The position numbers and the translations under genes were made by a program. A DNA stretch of 64,000 bases from Candidatus Latescibacterota bacterium (lineage in GTDB: Bacteria > Latescibacterota > MWCZ01), in NCBI GenBank assembly GCA_022706085.1, contig JAKJDF010000011.1, forward strand, positions 1 through 64,000, given 5' to 3'. Shown one piece after another: positions 16,720 to 24,709 of the stretch. Within the stretch, counting starts at the first letter, position 1. Every line of letters starts with the position of its first letter. The notes below the pieces were generated by a model, which saw only the letters and a program-made list of their open reading frames with translations, did not search any database and was not told the DNA's origin.

Positions 16720-19104
16720 ATGCGATGGTTGTACGGCCTCCTTTTTGCCGCCTGCGCGGGCATTGCCGCGCCAACACACGCGCAGCAACCCGCTCGTAAC
16801 ACTCGGCCGATCGGGCAAAACGATAGATTCGCCGATCTGGATTCCTTCATGGAGTTCGTTATCAGCGAAGACCTACTAATTCGCACGCTAATCGGTCATA
16901 CAAACAGTGTGAACAGCGTTGCAGTTACAATGGACGGGCAGACGATCGTGTCTGCGGGGCTGGACAGCACCGTTCGGGTATGGCAGCTTTCCGACGGAGT
17001 AAGGATCAGGACATTAATGGATCCGCCCAATGTTGCGTCGTTCCGGGGAACGCACCTTTCCCAGGAGCTGCTGGCGTTCATTGAGTTGCTTCATCGTACA
17101 GCCAGCGTAACACCAAACGGCCGATTGGTCGTTTCAAGCAGTGGGCCAGCGATCAAAGTGTGGCGGCTCTCCGACGGTACGCTCCTGCGCACGCTCACGG
17201 GACATACGAGTGAGGTATCGAGTGTTGCCGTGACGCCAGACGGGCAGACGATCGTGTCGGGGAGTTGTGACAACACTATCAAGGTTTGGCGTCTGTCGGA
17301 CGGGATGCTGCTGCGGACGCTCAGGGGACACAGGAGTTCGGTGCCAGCAGTGGCGGTGACGCCAGACGGACAGACCGTTGTCTCCGGAGGTTTGGACAAG
17401 ACAATCAGGGTGTGGCGTTTCTCGGATGGTGCACTCCTGCGCACGCTCACGGGACATACGAGTGAGGTATCGAGTGTTGCGGTGACGCCACACGGGCAGG
17501 CCGCCGTGTCGGGGAGCGGGGACGGCACGATCAAGGTGTGGCGACTGTCGGACGGCAAGCTCCTGCGCACGCTCAGGGGGCACAATGGTGCCGTGAACAG
17601 TGTTGCCGTAGTGCCCGACGGGCAAACGGTTGTGTCGGGAAGCGACGACAAAACGATCAGGGTGTGGCAGCTTGCGGACGGCACACTGCTGCGAACGTTA
17701 AGGGGCGATACGTCGCTTGTCAACAGCGTGGCAGTAACGCCGGATGGGCACTCCATCGTGTCAGGGAGTTCGGATGGCACAATCAAGGTCTGGCGGCTGT
17801 CAGACACCCCTGCGGTTCCGCCCCTCACTCTCCCTCCTTCGCTTTCCTGCACTGCTTCGTTTGAGGAACTTTCCGGCAACCGGGCGCTGGACGCGTTTGA
17901 GGAAGCGGCGCTGGTGCTGCGCGTGCGGAACACGGGGCGGGGCCCGGCGGCGCGGCTGCGCGGGGTGGCCACGGGAAGCGCGCGACGCGTTACGGTGGGT
18001 CCGTCTGAGGTCGTGCAGACCCTTCAGCCGAACGCCGAAGCCACTCTGCGGATTCCCGTCAAAGCGGACGGCACGGTGCGGGACGGCACGGTTCGGCTGC
18101 GCGGGGTGGTGGAAGAGGCGCGGGGGTTCAACAGCGATACGGTGCTGGTGGAGTTCGAGACGCGGGCGGAGCGGCCGCCGGCGCTCGCTATCGCCCGTGT
18201 GGCGCTGGATGACGACCAGACGGGGCAGAGCTTCGGGAACGGCGACAACACGTTTCAAGCCGGTGAGACGGCAGAGCTGACGCTTTTTGTGCAGAACACC
18301 GGCACCGGCGCGGCGGAGGCCGTCACCGGCACGGTCAGCACCACGGCGCAGTATGTGTATATCCTTTCGCCGCAGGACGGGCGCTTCACCGTGGGCGACA
18401 TTCCGGCGGGCGAATACCGCGAGGTGCCGGTGGTGGTGACGGTGGCCCCGGCGTACCGCGGCCCGAACGCGCTGCCGGTGACGATTTCGCTTTCCGACCG
18501 CCGCGCCCGGTACAAATGGGAGAACCTCCCGATCGGCATCTCCCTTGGCGCCCGCACGGCGACGGTGCAGACGCTGCGGGTTCAGGCGGCGGCGGAGCGG
18601 TCAGCCGGGCTTGTACAATTGCCGCCCGAGCGTCAGCGAGCCGGTTCCTCCCGGGAGGTTTCCCGCCCCGATACGAGTTTCTACGCGGCCGTGCTGCCGC
18701 TGGAGTGCCCGGGGCTGGACTCCAATTCCGGGCTCACCCTGACCGACCACCTGCGGCTCTCGCTTCACCAGACCGGCGTATTCCGCGTGATGGAGCGGGC
18801 CCGGATGGAAGCGATCATGCAGGAGCAGTCGTTTTTCCTGTCCCCCTGCGTCTCCACCAGCTGCGCCATTGAGGTGGGCGAGATCCTTGCCGCGCCGTTC
18901 ATCATCACCGGCCGGGTGGGCAAGGTGGGGGATACGTGGAGCGTGACGCTGAACGTGGTGGACGTGGAAATGTCGCACATTCCGGCGATGGCGTCGCAGA
19001 CGTGCGGCGGGTGCGAGCTGGGGCGGTTGCTGCAGGATTCGGTGCCCCAGGCCGCCGCCGCGCTGGCGGGGGACATGCTGCGGGCAACAGCGAGGGGACG
19101 TTAG
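16720..19104 (+). CDS. Secreted seven-blade WD40 protein with CARDB-like and CsgG-like domains
   Basis: About 794 residues. A signal peptide (MRWLYGLLFAACAGIAAPTHA) is followed by seven WD40 units ending in IKVWRLSDG-type strands (residues 45-370, a complete propeller with blade 2 degenerate). Two CARDB-like beta-sandwiches follow (ALVLRVRNTGRGPAARL, AELTLFVQNTGTGAAEA). The C-terminal domain resembles CsgG/LpoB-type proteins (HQTGVFRVMERARMEAIMQE, FIITGRVGKVGDTWSV). It is probably envelope-anchored or periplasmic. A 47-base stretch is repeated exactly at 17182-17228 and 17434-17480, a sign of recent blade duplication. The start at 16720 has a GGAG site. Biological role unknown. A sensory or assembly scaffold is a guess. 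Confidence 0.8.
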   Translation: MRWLYGLLFAACAGIAAPTHAQQPARNTRPIGQNDRFADLDSFMEFVISEDLLIRTLIGHTNSVNSVAVTMDGQTIVSAGLDSTVRVWQLSDGVRIRTLMDPPNVASFRGTHLSQELLAFIELLHRTASVTPNGRLVVSSSGPAIKVWRLSDGTLLRTLTGHTSEVSSVAVTPDGQTIVSGSCDNTIKVWRLSDGMLLRTLRGHRSSVPAVAVTPDGQTVVSGGLDKTIRVWRFSDGALLRTLTGHTSEVSSVAVTPHGQAAVSGSGDGTIKVWRLSDGKLLRTLRGHNGAVNSVAVVPDGQTVVSGSDDKTIRVWQLADGTLLRTLRGDTSLVNSVAVTPDGHSIVSGSSDGTIKVWRLSDTPAVPPLTLPPSLSCTASFEELSGNRALDAFEEAALVLRVRNTGRGPAARLRGVATGSARRVTVGPSEVVQTLQPNAEATLRIPVKADGTVRDGTVRLRGVVEEARGFNSDTVLVEFETRAERPPALAIARVALDDDQTGQSFGNGDNTFQAGETAELTLFVQNTGTGAAEAVTGTVSTTAQYVYILSPQDGRFTVGDIPAGEYREVPVVVTVAPAYRGPNALPVTISLSDRRARYKWENLPIGISLGARTATVQTLRVQAAAERSAGLVQLPPERQRAGSSREVSRPDTSFYAAVLPLECPGLDSNSGLTLTDHLRLSLHQTGVFRVMERARMEAIMQEQSFFLSPCVSTSCAIEVGEILAAPFIITGRVGKVGDTWSVTLNVVDVEMSHIPAMASQTCGGCELGRLLQDSVPQAAAALAGDMLRATARGR

Positions 19105-19109
19105 GGTAG

Positions 19110-19396
19110 GGCGGCTTGTCCCCAAGCCGCCGCGTCGCCGGCAATTCGGCACGCTGGTATTCTGAGTAGGGCTTGCCGCCCGGCGGACAGCGGGCCGGCC
19201 CTTCGACAGGCTCCCGCTCTCCGGGAGCAGGCTCAGGGACCGGCGCGCTCTGTCGAGCCGGGTGCGACGAATCGAGGGGCTTCCTGCCGCTCCTCCTGCG
19301 TCCATAGTGTCCACAAAGCCCACACGGCGCCCCGGTGGACAAAGTGGACCGGGGTGGATGCACGGCGCGGTCGTTGAGCCTGTCGAAACGCCGCGC
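19110..19396. repeat. Intergenic repeat block
   Basis: The gap 19105-19443 holds a GGCGGCTTGTCCCCAAGCCG hairpin (19110-19131) and an inverted TGTCGAAG...TGAGCC element with an inner CCCGCTCTCCGGGAG hairpin (19201-19240). It also has facing GTCCAC and GTGGAC nonamer pairs (19300-19349) and another TTGAGCCTGTCGAAAC copy (19369-19395). The first hairpin starts six bases after the WD40 stop and may end that transcript. Confidence 0.75.
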
Positions 19397-19443
19397 CGGT
19401 TTGTTACAGCGCCGCACTCCAAAAACAAAACGGAGACAACCCG

Positions 19444-20895
19444 ATGCTTGAGTACCTCCAGGGCCAACCGCTTGAAATCGGGCCGGGCCCGCACCTGTTT
19501 CTGGACGACTACCTCGTTGAGGACCGGCGCCAGCTCTCGCGCCGCGTGAACCCTCCCTTCCGGCACCCGGGCAACCCGGTCATCGTGGCCGACCGGCCGT
19601 GGGAGGAGCGGCCGTACCGCCCGCAGGTCGTCCGGAACCCGGAAACCGGCGGCTGGCGCATGTACTACCAGTGTTTCAGCGGAACGAACTACTGGTCGCG
19701 AAAAGGGCCTTCGTATTACGCGTGCTACGCCGAGAGCATGGACGGTATCCGCTGGGAAAAGCCCGAGCGGGCGAATCTGCCGTTCGATCCGCACCCCGCG
19801 ACAAATGTTCTCCATGTGGACGATGAGCGGGGCGCACGAATTCAGGCGCCGTGGGTGTTTTTCGATCCGAACGACGCCGACCCGGCCCACGCATGGAAGA
19901 TGATCTACAACTCCGCGGGGCTGCGGCTGGCGTATTCGCCGGACGGTATCCACTGGACCGCGGCGCGTCCGGAGCCGCTGTTTGCCTACCACAGCGACAC
20001 GATGAACCACGTGCGTTGGAATGAGCGGGCGGGCAAATGGGTGCTGTACATGCGGCCGCCGATGTTCTCCTCGGGCCGCCCCGAAGGCCCCGGTGTGGAG
20101 CACCACCGGCGGCGCACCGCGGTGTCGTTCAGCGATGATCTGCTGAACTGGTCCGTGCCGCGCACGGTGCTGTACCCCGATGAACTCGACCCGACGCCGC
20201 ACATAGATTCGGTGCACGTGTTCCCGTACGCGGGGCACTACATCGCGTTCGTCACCACGCTGGACGGCACCACGGGCGGCGCGAACGAGTTGATGCTGGC
20301 CACGAGCCGCGATGGTCTCGCGTGGGAGAAACCGCTGCCGAGGCAGGTGTGGCTGCCGCGTGGCCGCGAGGGTGATTTTGACGGCGGGTGCGTGTCAATA
20401 GGCTCGGATCCGATCCGTGTCGGGTGGGAGCTCTGGTTCCCGATGTCCGGTTTTCCGATGCCGCAGAAGGTGTTCGAGCAGGAGAGCGGAATCGGCATCG
20501 TGAAGATGATGGTGGACCGATTCCTGTCGCTTGAGGCACCGGAGCCGTCTCTGGGCGGTCCGGAGGATTTCGGGTGGCTGCTGACGAAGGAGTTCATCTG
20601 GCGCGGGAAGACGCTCACAATAAACTGCCGGATGAACAACGGCGACTTCCGCACGTACGGCGACATGCGCGTCGAGGTGGTGAAGCGGCCGAACGACGCC
20701 GACCCCGCCGGGCGCATGGGGCAGGTTGTGCCGGGGCACGGGGTGGAGGACTGCGACCTCATCCGCTCGAATTCGCCGGTGCAGACAGTGGCGTGGCACG
20801 GCAATCCGGACCTCAGCTTTCTGGACGGGCAGCCGGTGTATCTTCGGTTCCGCATCCGCAACGGCGGCCTGTTCGCGTTCAGCATGGGAAAATAG
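19444..20895 (+). CDS. Five-bladed propeller glycosidase-like protein (GH32/43/130-type fold)
   Basis: 483 residues. Near the start is GPHLFLDDYLVED, followed by repeated strand motifs such as GWRMYYQCFSG, YYACYAESMDGIRWEKPE, LRLAYSPDGIHW, LMLATSRDGLAWEKP and GWELWFPMSGF. These resemble the five-bladed propellers of GH32/GH43/GH130 enzymes, usual for glycan hydrolases or phosphorylases. Acidic catalytic candidates are the Asp pair in LFLDDY and the Glu in WELWF, which is inference. It starts at ATG 19444 after GGAGAC. No signal peptide is seen. It stands alone between repeat blocks. The family name is uncertain and the substrate unknown. Confidence 0.75.
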   Translation: MLEYLQGQPLEIGPGPHLFLDDYLVEDRRQLSRRVNPPFRHPGNPVIVADRPWEERPYRPQVVRNPETGGWRMYYQCFSGTNYWSRKGPSYYACYAESMDGIRWEKPERANLPFDPHPATNVLHVDDERGARIQAPWVFFDPNDADPAHAWKMIYNSAGLRLAYSPDGIHWTAARPEPLFAYHSDTMNHVRWNERAGKWVLYMRPPMFSSGRPEGPGVEHHRRRTAVSFSDDLLNWSVPRTVLYPDELDPTPHIDSVHVFPYAGHYIAFVTTLDGTTGGANELMLATSRDGLAWEKPLPRQVWLPRGREGDFDGGCVSIGSDPIRVGWELWFPMSGFPMPQKVFEQESGIGIVKMMVDRFLSLEAPEPSLGGPEDFGWLLTKEFIWRGKTLTINCRMNNGDFRTYGDMRVEVVKRPNDADPAGRMGQVVPGHGVEDCDLIRSNSPVQTVAWHGNPDLSFLDGQPVYLRFRIRNGGLFAFSMGK

Positions 20896-21043
20896 GGCGG
20901 GCACGCCCGTTCACGCGCACGCTCGTCTGTCGCCTCTAAGCGAGTTTGCGCCTCAACAAACGCGCCCGATTCTTTGTACCTTTCCTTGAACTCAGGCGCC
21001 AGATCCGGGTACGTCTGAGTGGGTGCAGAAGGGAGGTGCTACC

Positions 21044-21337
21044 ATGGCTCTTGAACTGCCGCTCGCCAGTATTCGAGACATTTGCGCACGCTATGGCGTA
21101 ACCGAGCTCTGCCTGTTCGGGTCTGCAGCACGTGATGATTTTTCGCCGGAAAGCGACGTGGACCTGCTCGTAACGTTCAGGCCGGATGCGACGGTAACCT
21201 TCTTCACACTTTCGCGCATGGCCGCCCAGCTCTCCGCGGCAATCGGTCGCCCGGTGGACCTTGTTCCCAAAACAGATCTGAAGCCGCTCGTGCGCGAGGA
21301 GATTCTCGCGACCACCAGGGTGTTGTATGCGGCGTGA
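21044..21337 (+). CDS. MntA-type minimal nucleotidyltransferase antitoxin (pair 2)
   Basis: 97 residues with an intact minimal nucleotidyltransferase site: Gly26-Ser27 in LCLFGSAARDD, and Asp38 and Asp40 in PESDVDLLVTF. By analogy with studied systems it AMPylates and silences its HEPN partner. The start MALELPL follows a GGGAGG site, and an in-frame ATG seven codons upstream lies on that site itself. The gene overlaps the HEPN gene by 11 bases. It differs clearly from the MNT proteins of pairs 1 and 3, so the three pairs are not recent copies. Confidence 0.88.
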   Translation: MALELPLASIRDICARYGVTELCLFGSAARDDFSPESDVDLLVTFRPDATVTFFTLSRMAAQLSAAIGRPVDLVPKTDLKPLVREEILATTRVLYAA

Positions 21338-21665
21338 CCGCTTATTCCTCACTGACATCTGCTCCGCTGCCGACGACATCGGCGCGTTCCTCGAAGGGGT
21401 GTCCCGTGACGCGTTTCTGGCGAACAAAATGCTCCAAAGCGCGGTTCTTCAGAAACTCATTGTCATTGGTGAAGCGGCTGCCAGAGTCTCGCCCGAGCTT
21501 CGTGCGCGGCATCCCGGTGTTCCGTGGGCTGAAATGACAGGATTCCGCAACATCGCAGTTCATGCGTATTTCAGCATCAACTGGAGCATCGTGTGGGGAA
21601 CCGCCCGGATCGATGTTCCGCAGGTAAGGAACAACGTGCAACGAGTACTAGAAAACGAGGAATAG
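21327..21665 (+). CDS. HepT-like HEPN toxin, DUF86 (pair 2)
   Basis: 112 residues of helical HEPN type. The R-x4-H-x-Y motif is intact (Arg74, His79, Tyr81 in RNIAVHAYF), as are the preceding helix LQKLIVIGEAAARVS and the HPGVPWAEMTGF loop typical of DUF86. Predicted RNase toxin held by its MNT partner. The stop at 21665 is followed after four bases by the GTG of a dehydrogenase gene, so read-through into the metabolic genes downstream is likely. Confidence 0.88.
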   Translation: MRRDRLFLTDICSAADDIGAFLEGVSRDAFLANKMLQSAVLQKLIVIGEAAARVSPELRARHPGVPWAEMTGFRNIAVHAYFSINWSIVWGTARIDVPQVRNNVQRVLENEE

Positions 21666-21669
21666 CCCG

Positions 21670-22641
21670 GTGTCATCCCCCAGACGCGTTCTCATCCTGC
21701 AACCCATTCACGAAGCCGGCCTGACGGCGCTCAGGAACGCCGGGCTGGAAATCGTCCATGCGCCCGACGCGACCCGCGAGACTCTGCTCAGGCTGATTCC
21801 GGAGGCGGACGGGCTTATTGTCCGCACCACTCAGTACCGCATTGACGCGGAAGTGATGGATGCCTCCCCGCGGTTGAAGGTGATTGGCCGGCACGGGGTA
21901 GGGGTGGACCACATTGACCTCGTGGCCGCGGAAGCCCGGGGAATCACCGTGGTGAACACGCCGCTGGCCAACTCGCAGGGTGTCGCCGAATACACGATCG
22001 GGCTCATGCTTTCCGCCTGCCGTTTCATCCCGAGGGGCAACCGGGCGGTTCGTGAGGGACGCTGGGCGCAGCGGGAGGAACTCATCGGGGACGAGTTATT
22101 CCGCCACACTCTGGGAATCATAGGGCTGGGCCGGGTCGGCACGCGTGTTGCCCGGATCGCCGTGCTGGGGTTCCAGATGCGCGTGCTCTACTTCGACATC
22201 ATCCGCAAGCACGAGACTGAGGCAGCACTCGGGGTGGAATTCGCGCCCTTTGAGGAGGTCCTGCGCCAGGCGGATTTCCTGACGCTGCACACGCCTCTCA
22301 CGGAGGCAACCCGCGGGATGATGAACGGGGGCACGCTGGCGCTCATGAAGCAGGGCGCGTATCTCGTCAACGCATCCCGGGGAGAAGTGGTGGAGATTGA
22401 CGCGCTTGCCCGCAGTATTACCTCAGGGCGGATCGCCGGGGCGGCGCTGGATGTGTTTGCGGACGAGCCGTTTCCCGCCGATCATCCCCTGCTGGCGATG
22501 CCGGAAGTGATCGTAAGTCCGCACATGGCTTCGCATTCCAGGGACAGCATGGTGCGCATGGCTCTCGTCGCCGAGGATGTAGCGCGCGTTCTCATCGGAC
22601 AGGAACCGCTCCATCCTGTGGGAACCGGAACCGTTTCGTAA
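21670..22641 (+). CDS. D-2-hydroxyacid dehydrogenase (SerA-like)
   Basis: 323 residues of the D-isomer-specific 2-hydroxyacid dehydrogenase family, NAD-dependent and cytoplasmic. The Rossmann motif GIIGLGRVGTRV is followed by an acidic residue (YFDI) that favours NAD. Catalytic residues visible are Arg in NASRGEVV, Glu in FADEPFP and His in SPHMASHS. There is no C-terminal ACT domain, so it is the short form seen in phosphoglycerate, hydroxypyruvate and related reductases. Substrate is uncertain. It starts at GTG 21670, four bases after the HEPN toxin gene, with a weak site. A DinB-like gene follows after 58 bases. Confidence 0.9.
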   Translation: MSSPRRVLILQPIHEAGLTALRNAGLEIVHAPDATRETLLRLIPEADGLIVRTTQYRIDAEVMDASPRLKVIGRHGVGVDHIDLVAAEARGITVVNTPLANSQGVAEYTIGLMLSACRFIPRGNRAVREGRWAQREELIGDELFRHTLGIIGLGRVGTRVARIAVLGFQMRVLYFDIIRKHETEAALGVEFAPFEEVLRQADFLTLHTPLTEATRGMMNGGTLALMKQGAYLVNASRGEVVEIDALARSITSGRIAGAALDVFADEPFPADHPLLAMPEVIVSPHMASHSRDSMVRMALVAEDVARVLIGQEPLHPVGTGTVS

Positions 22642-22699
22642 GTATCTTTCTCAGCGCTTTCTTCCCCGGCGCATGCCAACCGCACAGGAGAACCAACTC

Positions 22700-23197
22700 A
22701 TGCCACAAAAAATCATGAGCGAGATCTGGGACTACATCGCTCAGGAATTCCGCGATACCATTTCTCGCGCGGCGCCGGAGCAACTCGGCTGGCGCATCAC
22801 ACCAGAGACGTATTCGTTCGCGGAGACCGCGTGGCGCGCGCTTGGAGTAGGATACCTCTGGTCTGTCGTGCTGAGCGGCGCAAAAACACTGGAAGAGGCG
22901 ATCACCATGGACCCCGCCGCGCTGGACCTTCTCCAGGCCGCGCTGGACAAGTACGCGCCCGGGCATTTCCCGGACAGTATGCCGTGCGATCAGGATACTC
23001 TCCTTGAACGGACAGATGAGGTGATCGCGCTTCTCAGCGCACAACTGATGGAGATGAGCCCCGCCATGCGCACGAAAGAGTTCCGGACGTGGTGGGGCGC
23101 CGCGTATACCGGCGACGAGACGGTCGCCCGTTTGATGTACCGCGTGGCGCACTTCAACGGGCATCTGCACAGTATCCTGCTCCACGGAAAAGGATAG
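22700..23197 (+). CDS. DinB/DUF664-like four-helix protein
   Basis: 165 residues predicted to be a four-helix bundle of the DinB-like (YfiT) superfamily, metal-dependent proteins often acting as thiol transferases or of unknown role. The C-terminal HFNGHLHSILLH fits the metal-binding HxxxH of the last helix. The usual N-terminal histidine is not obvious (WRALGVGYLW stands where it is expected), so activity may differ. The start MPQKIMSEI at 22700 follows AGGAG. Five bases separate its stop from the next gene, so these form an operon. Confidence 0.72.
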   Translation: MPQKIMSEIWDYIAQEFRDTISRAAPEQLGWRITPETYSFAETAWRALGVGYLWSVVLSGAKTLEEAITMDPAALDLLQAALDKYAPGHFPDSMPCDQDTLLERTDEVIALLSAQLMEMSPAMRTKEFRTWWGAAYTGDETVARLMYRVAHFNGHLHSILLHGKG

Positions 23198-23201
23198 CGC
23201 C

Positions 23202-23603
23202 GTGGGACGAGCTGGCTGGCTGCTCATGGTCGTTGCGATGTGGGGGACGGCCAACTTTCTCATGAAGGTGGTAGGCTCCCGCATTTCAAGCGCCAGCGGC
23301 GTGCTGGGAATCGTGATAGGGTACTCCGCCATCGGCCTCTGGATTGCTCTCTCCGGCGGCGGCAGGATCGGCACTGGCGTCGGGTACCTCGGCGCGCTTG
23401 CCGTCGGGGCTCTCTATATTGGCGGCAACTACGCCTATCTGCGGCTCGCGCAGCGCGAGGATATCAGTGCGATCGCGCCGATCGGCAGCCTGAACGTGGT
23501 GATTCCGGTAGCGCTCGGGTTTCTGCTGCTCGGTGAGCCGATGACGTTGAGGAAGCTGGTCGGGTTCGTGTGCGCTCTTGCCGCCGTTGTGCTGTTGCAC
23601 TAG
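23202..23603 (+). CDS. Half-size EamA/DMT-type transporter
   Basis: 133 residues with about four or five membrane helices. It carries one EamA domain, half of the usual ten-helix drug/metabolite transporter. Features are the AMWGTANFLMKVV start, GALYIGGNYAYLRLAQ, and the family hallmark IAPIGSLNVVIPVALGFLLLGEPMT. Such single-domain members work as dimers. It starts at GTG 23202, five bases after the DinB-like gene. Substrate unknown. Confidence 0.87.
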   Translation: MGRAGWLLMVVAMWGTANFLMKVVGSRISSASGVLGIVIGYSAIGLWIALSGGGRIGTGVGYLGALAVGALYIGGNYAYLRLAQREDISAIAPIGSLNVVIPVALGFLLLGEPMTLRKLVGFVCALAAVVLLH

Positions 23604-23618
23604 GCTGCGGTTCCCGGC

Positions 23619-24350
23619 ATGCCTTTTGACCTTCATCGACAGTTGCAGGAGCTTTACGCCGGCGAAGATGGTCAGCGCGAGGTACGAATCAATGGCTCCT
23701 TTGTTGCCGACGTGGTGCGGCACGGAGTCATCTACGAAATTCAGACGCGAAGGCTGAGCAATATCAAGAACAAGATCGCCTCCCTTCTCGAAACAACCCC
23801 GATCGTCATTGTCTACCCCATCTCGGTCAATACCACCATTGTCCATTGCGACGGGGTGGACCTTCGCGAATGTGACCGCCGTCCGTCCCCGAAACAGGGT
23901 CACGCGCTGGATGCCTTCAGTGAGACGGTGTATCTCGCGCACCTGCTGGCGCACCCCAACATGGCGCTGGAGATAGTGCTGGTTGACACTGAGGATATCC
24001 GCGTGAAGGGGGATCCACACGCGGCAACAAGAAGAAGACGGCGACGCCGCAGGCATTCAGAATGGACAACGGTGAACCGCCGCCTTACCGCCACACGCGG
24101 ACGCGTGCGGCTGGATACTCCCGCGGACGGCCTTCAGTTGCTACCCCCCACTGTCGAATTCCCTTTCTGCACCCGTGATCTCGCGGATGCAGCGGGAACT
24201 TCCCTCTCCCGCGCCCAGCAGATCCTTTACACACTTTTCCACATGGGCGCCCTCCGCCGCGTCAGGCGGACAAGGTCCGGGTGGAAGTACGAACCTGCGC
24301 TGACCGATCCAGGGCGCATGCCGGGAGACACTTCCGGGGCCACGCGGTAA
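23619..24350 (+). CDS. PD-(D/E)XK-like nuclease-fold protein with winged helix
   Basis: 243 residues. The N-terminal part has the pattern ADVVRHGVIYEIQTRRLSNI followed by IKNKIASLL and IVIVYPISVN. The Asp, the Glu-x-Gln pair and the Lys resemble a PD-(D/E)XK nuclease core, and related uncharacterised proteins (DUF8091-like) share this string. A basic spacer (six or more Arg near 140) leads to a winged-helix end (TRDLADAAGTSLSRAQQILY, MGALRRVRR). Nuclease activity is inference. A DNA-binding role is likelier than not. It starts 15 bases after the transporter gene. It borders the DnaA-box-like cluster. Confidence 0.6.
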   Translation: MPFDLHRQLQELYAGEDGQREVRINGSFVADVVRHGVIYEIQTRRLSNIKNKIASLLETTPIVIVYPISVNTTIVHCDGVDLRECDRRPSPKQGHALDAFSETVYLAHLLAHPNMALEIVLVDTEDIRVKGDPHAATRRRRRRRRHSEWTTVNRRLTATRGRVRLDTPADGLQLLPPTVEFPFCTRDLADAAGTSLSRAQQILYTLFHMGALRRVRRTRSGWKYEPALTDPGRMPGDTSGATR

Positions 24351-24388
24351 ATCACTGCACCACATGATAATACGGAACACGATCAGCG

Positions 24389-24512
24389 TTTTCCACCAGT
24401 TATTCCCCGGCGTGGAGAGTAGTGGTGAAGAGAGGTGGACTACCCGACATTTGACCCCACTTATTCACCGCGGCAGTAAAGTTATTCACCACTTATTCAC
24501 CAGTTTTCCATA
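24389..24512. other. Cluster of DnaA-box-like 9-mers (possible replication origin)
   Basis: Within 124 bases there are three exact TTATTCACC words (24461, 24482, 24493). Near variants are TTTTCCACC (24389), TTATTCCCC (24400) and TTTTCCATA (24504). The DnaA consensus is TTATNCACA, so the three exact copies match eight of nine positions. An AT-rich stretch follows (24521-24605), including AAGATATTATT, in an otherwise GC-rich window. The gap 24351-24709 has no gene. It could be oriC, a DnaA-regulated site or plasmid-like iterons. Confidence 0.5.
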
Positions 24513-24574
24513 CACCTGGAACAATTTGCAAGATATTATTCTCGAATGCCTTACGTGAAATTGACTCCTCAAAC

Positions 24575-24596
24575 AGGTGTGTCATAAACCACACCT
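24575..24596. repeat. Inverted repeat AGGTGTG / CACACCT
   Basis: A perfect seven-base inverted repeat with an eight-base spacer lies just beyond the AT-rich part of the DnaA-box-like region. It may be a protein-binding dyad belonging to that region. Confidence 0.5.
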
Positions 24597-24709
24597 ATTA
24601 CTAAGCGCAAATGCCAAAGATCCTGACTTGTCACGTAGTAGTTTTCGTGGCGCCGCATATCATGTCTGCACCACTGCCCCCAGCTCAGCGAAACCGGGAC
24701 CTTCCGCGC

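Noticed and set aside
18601-20238. 545-codon minus-strand open frame
   Set aside because: Spans the 3' part of the WD40 gene, an intergenic repeat block and the propeller gene in antisense. No coherent protein pattern.
24389-24512. Reading the TTATTCACC cluster as plasmid iterons
   Set aside because: No replication initiator (Rep) gene lies nearby and the neighbours look chromosomal. Not excluded, but less likely than a chromosomal DnaA-type region.
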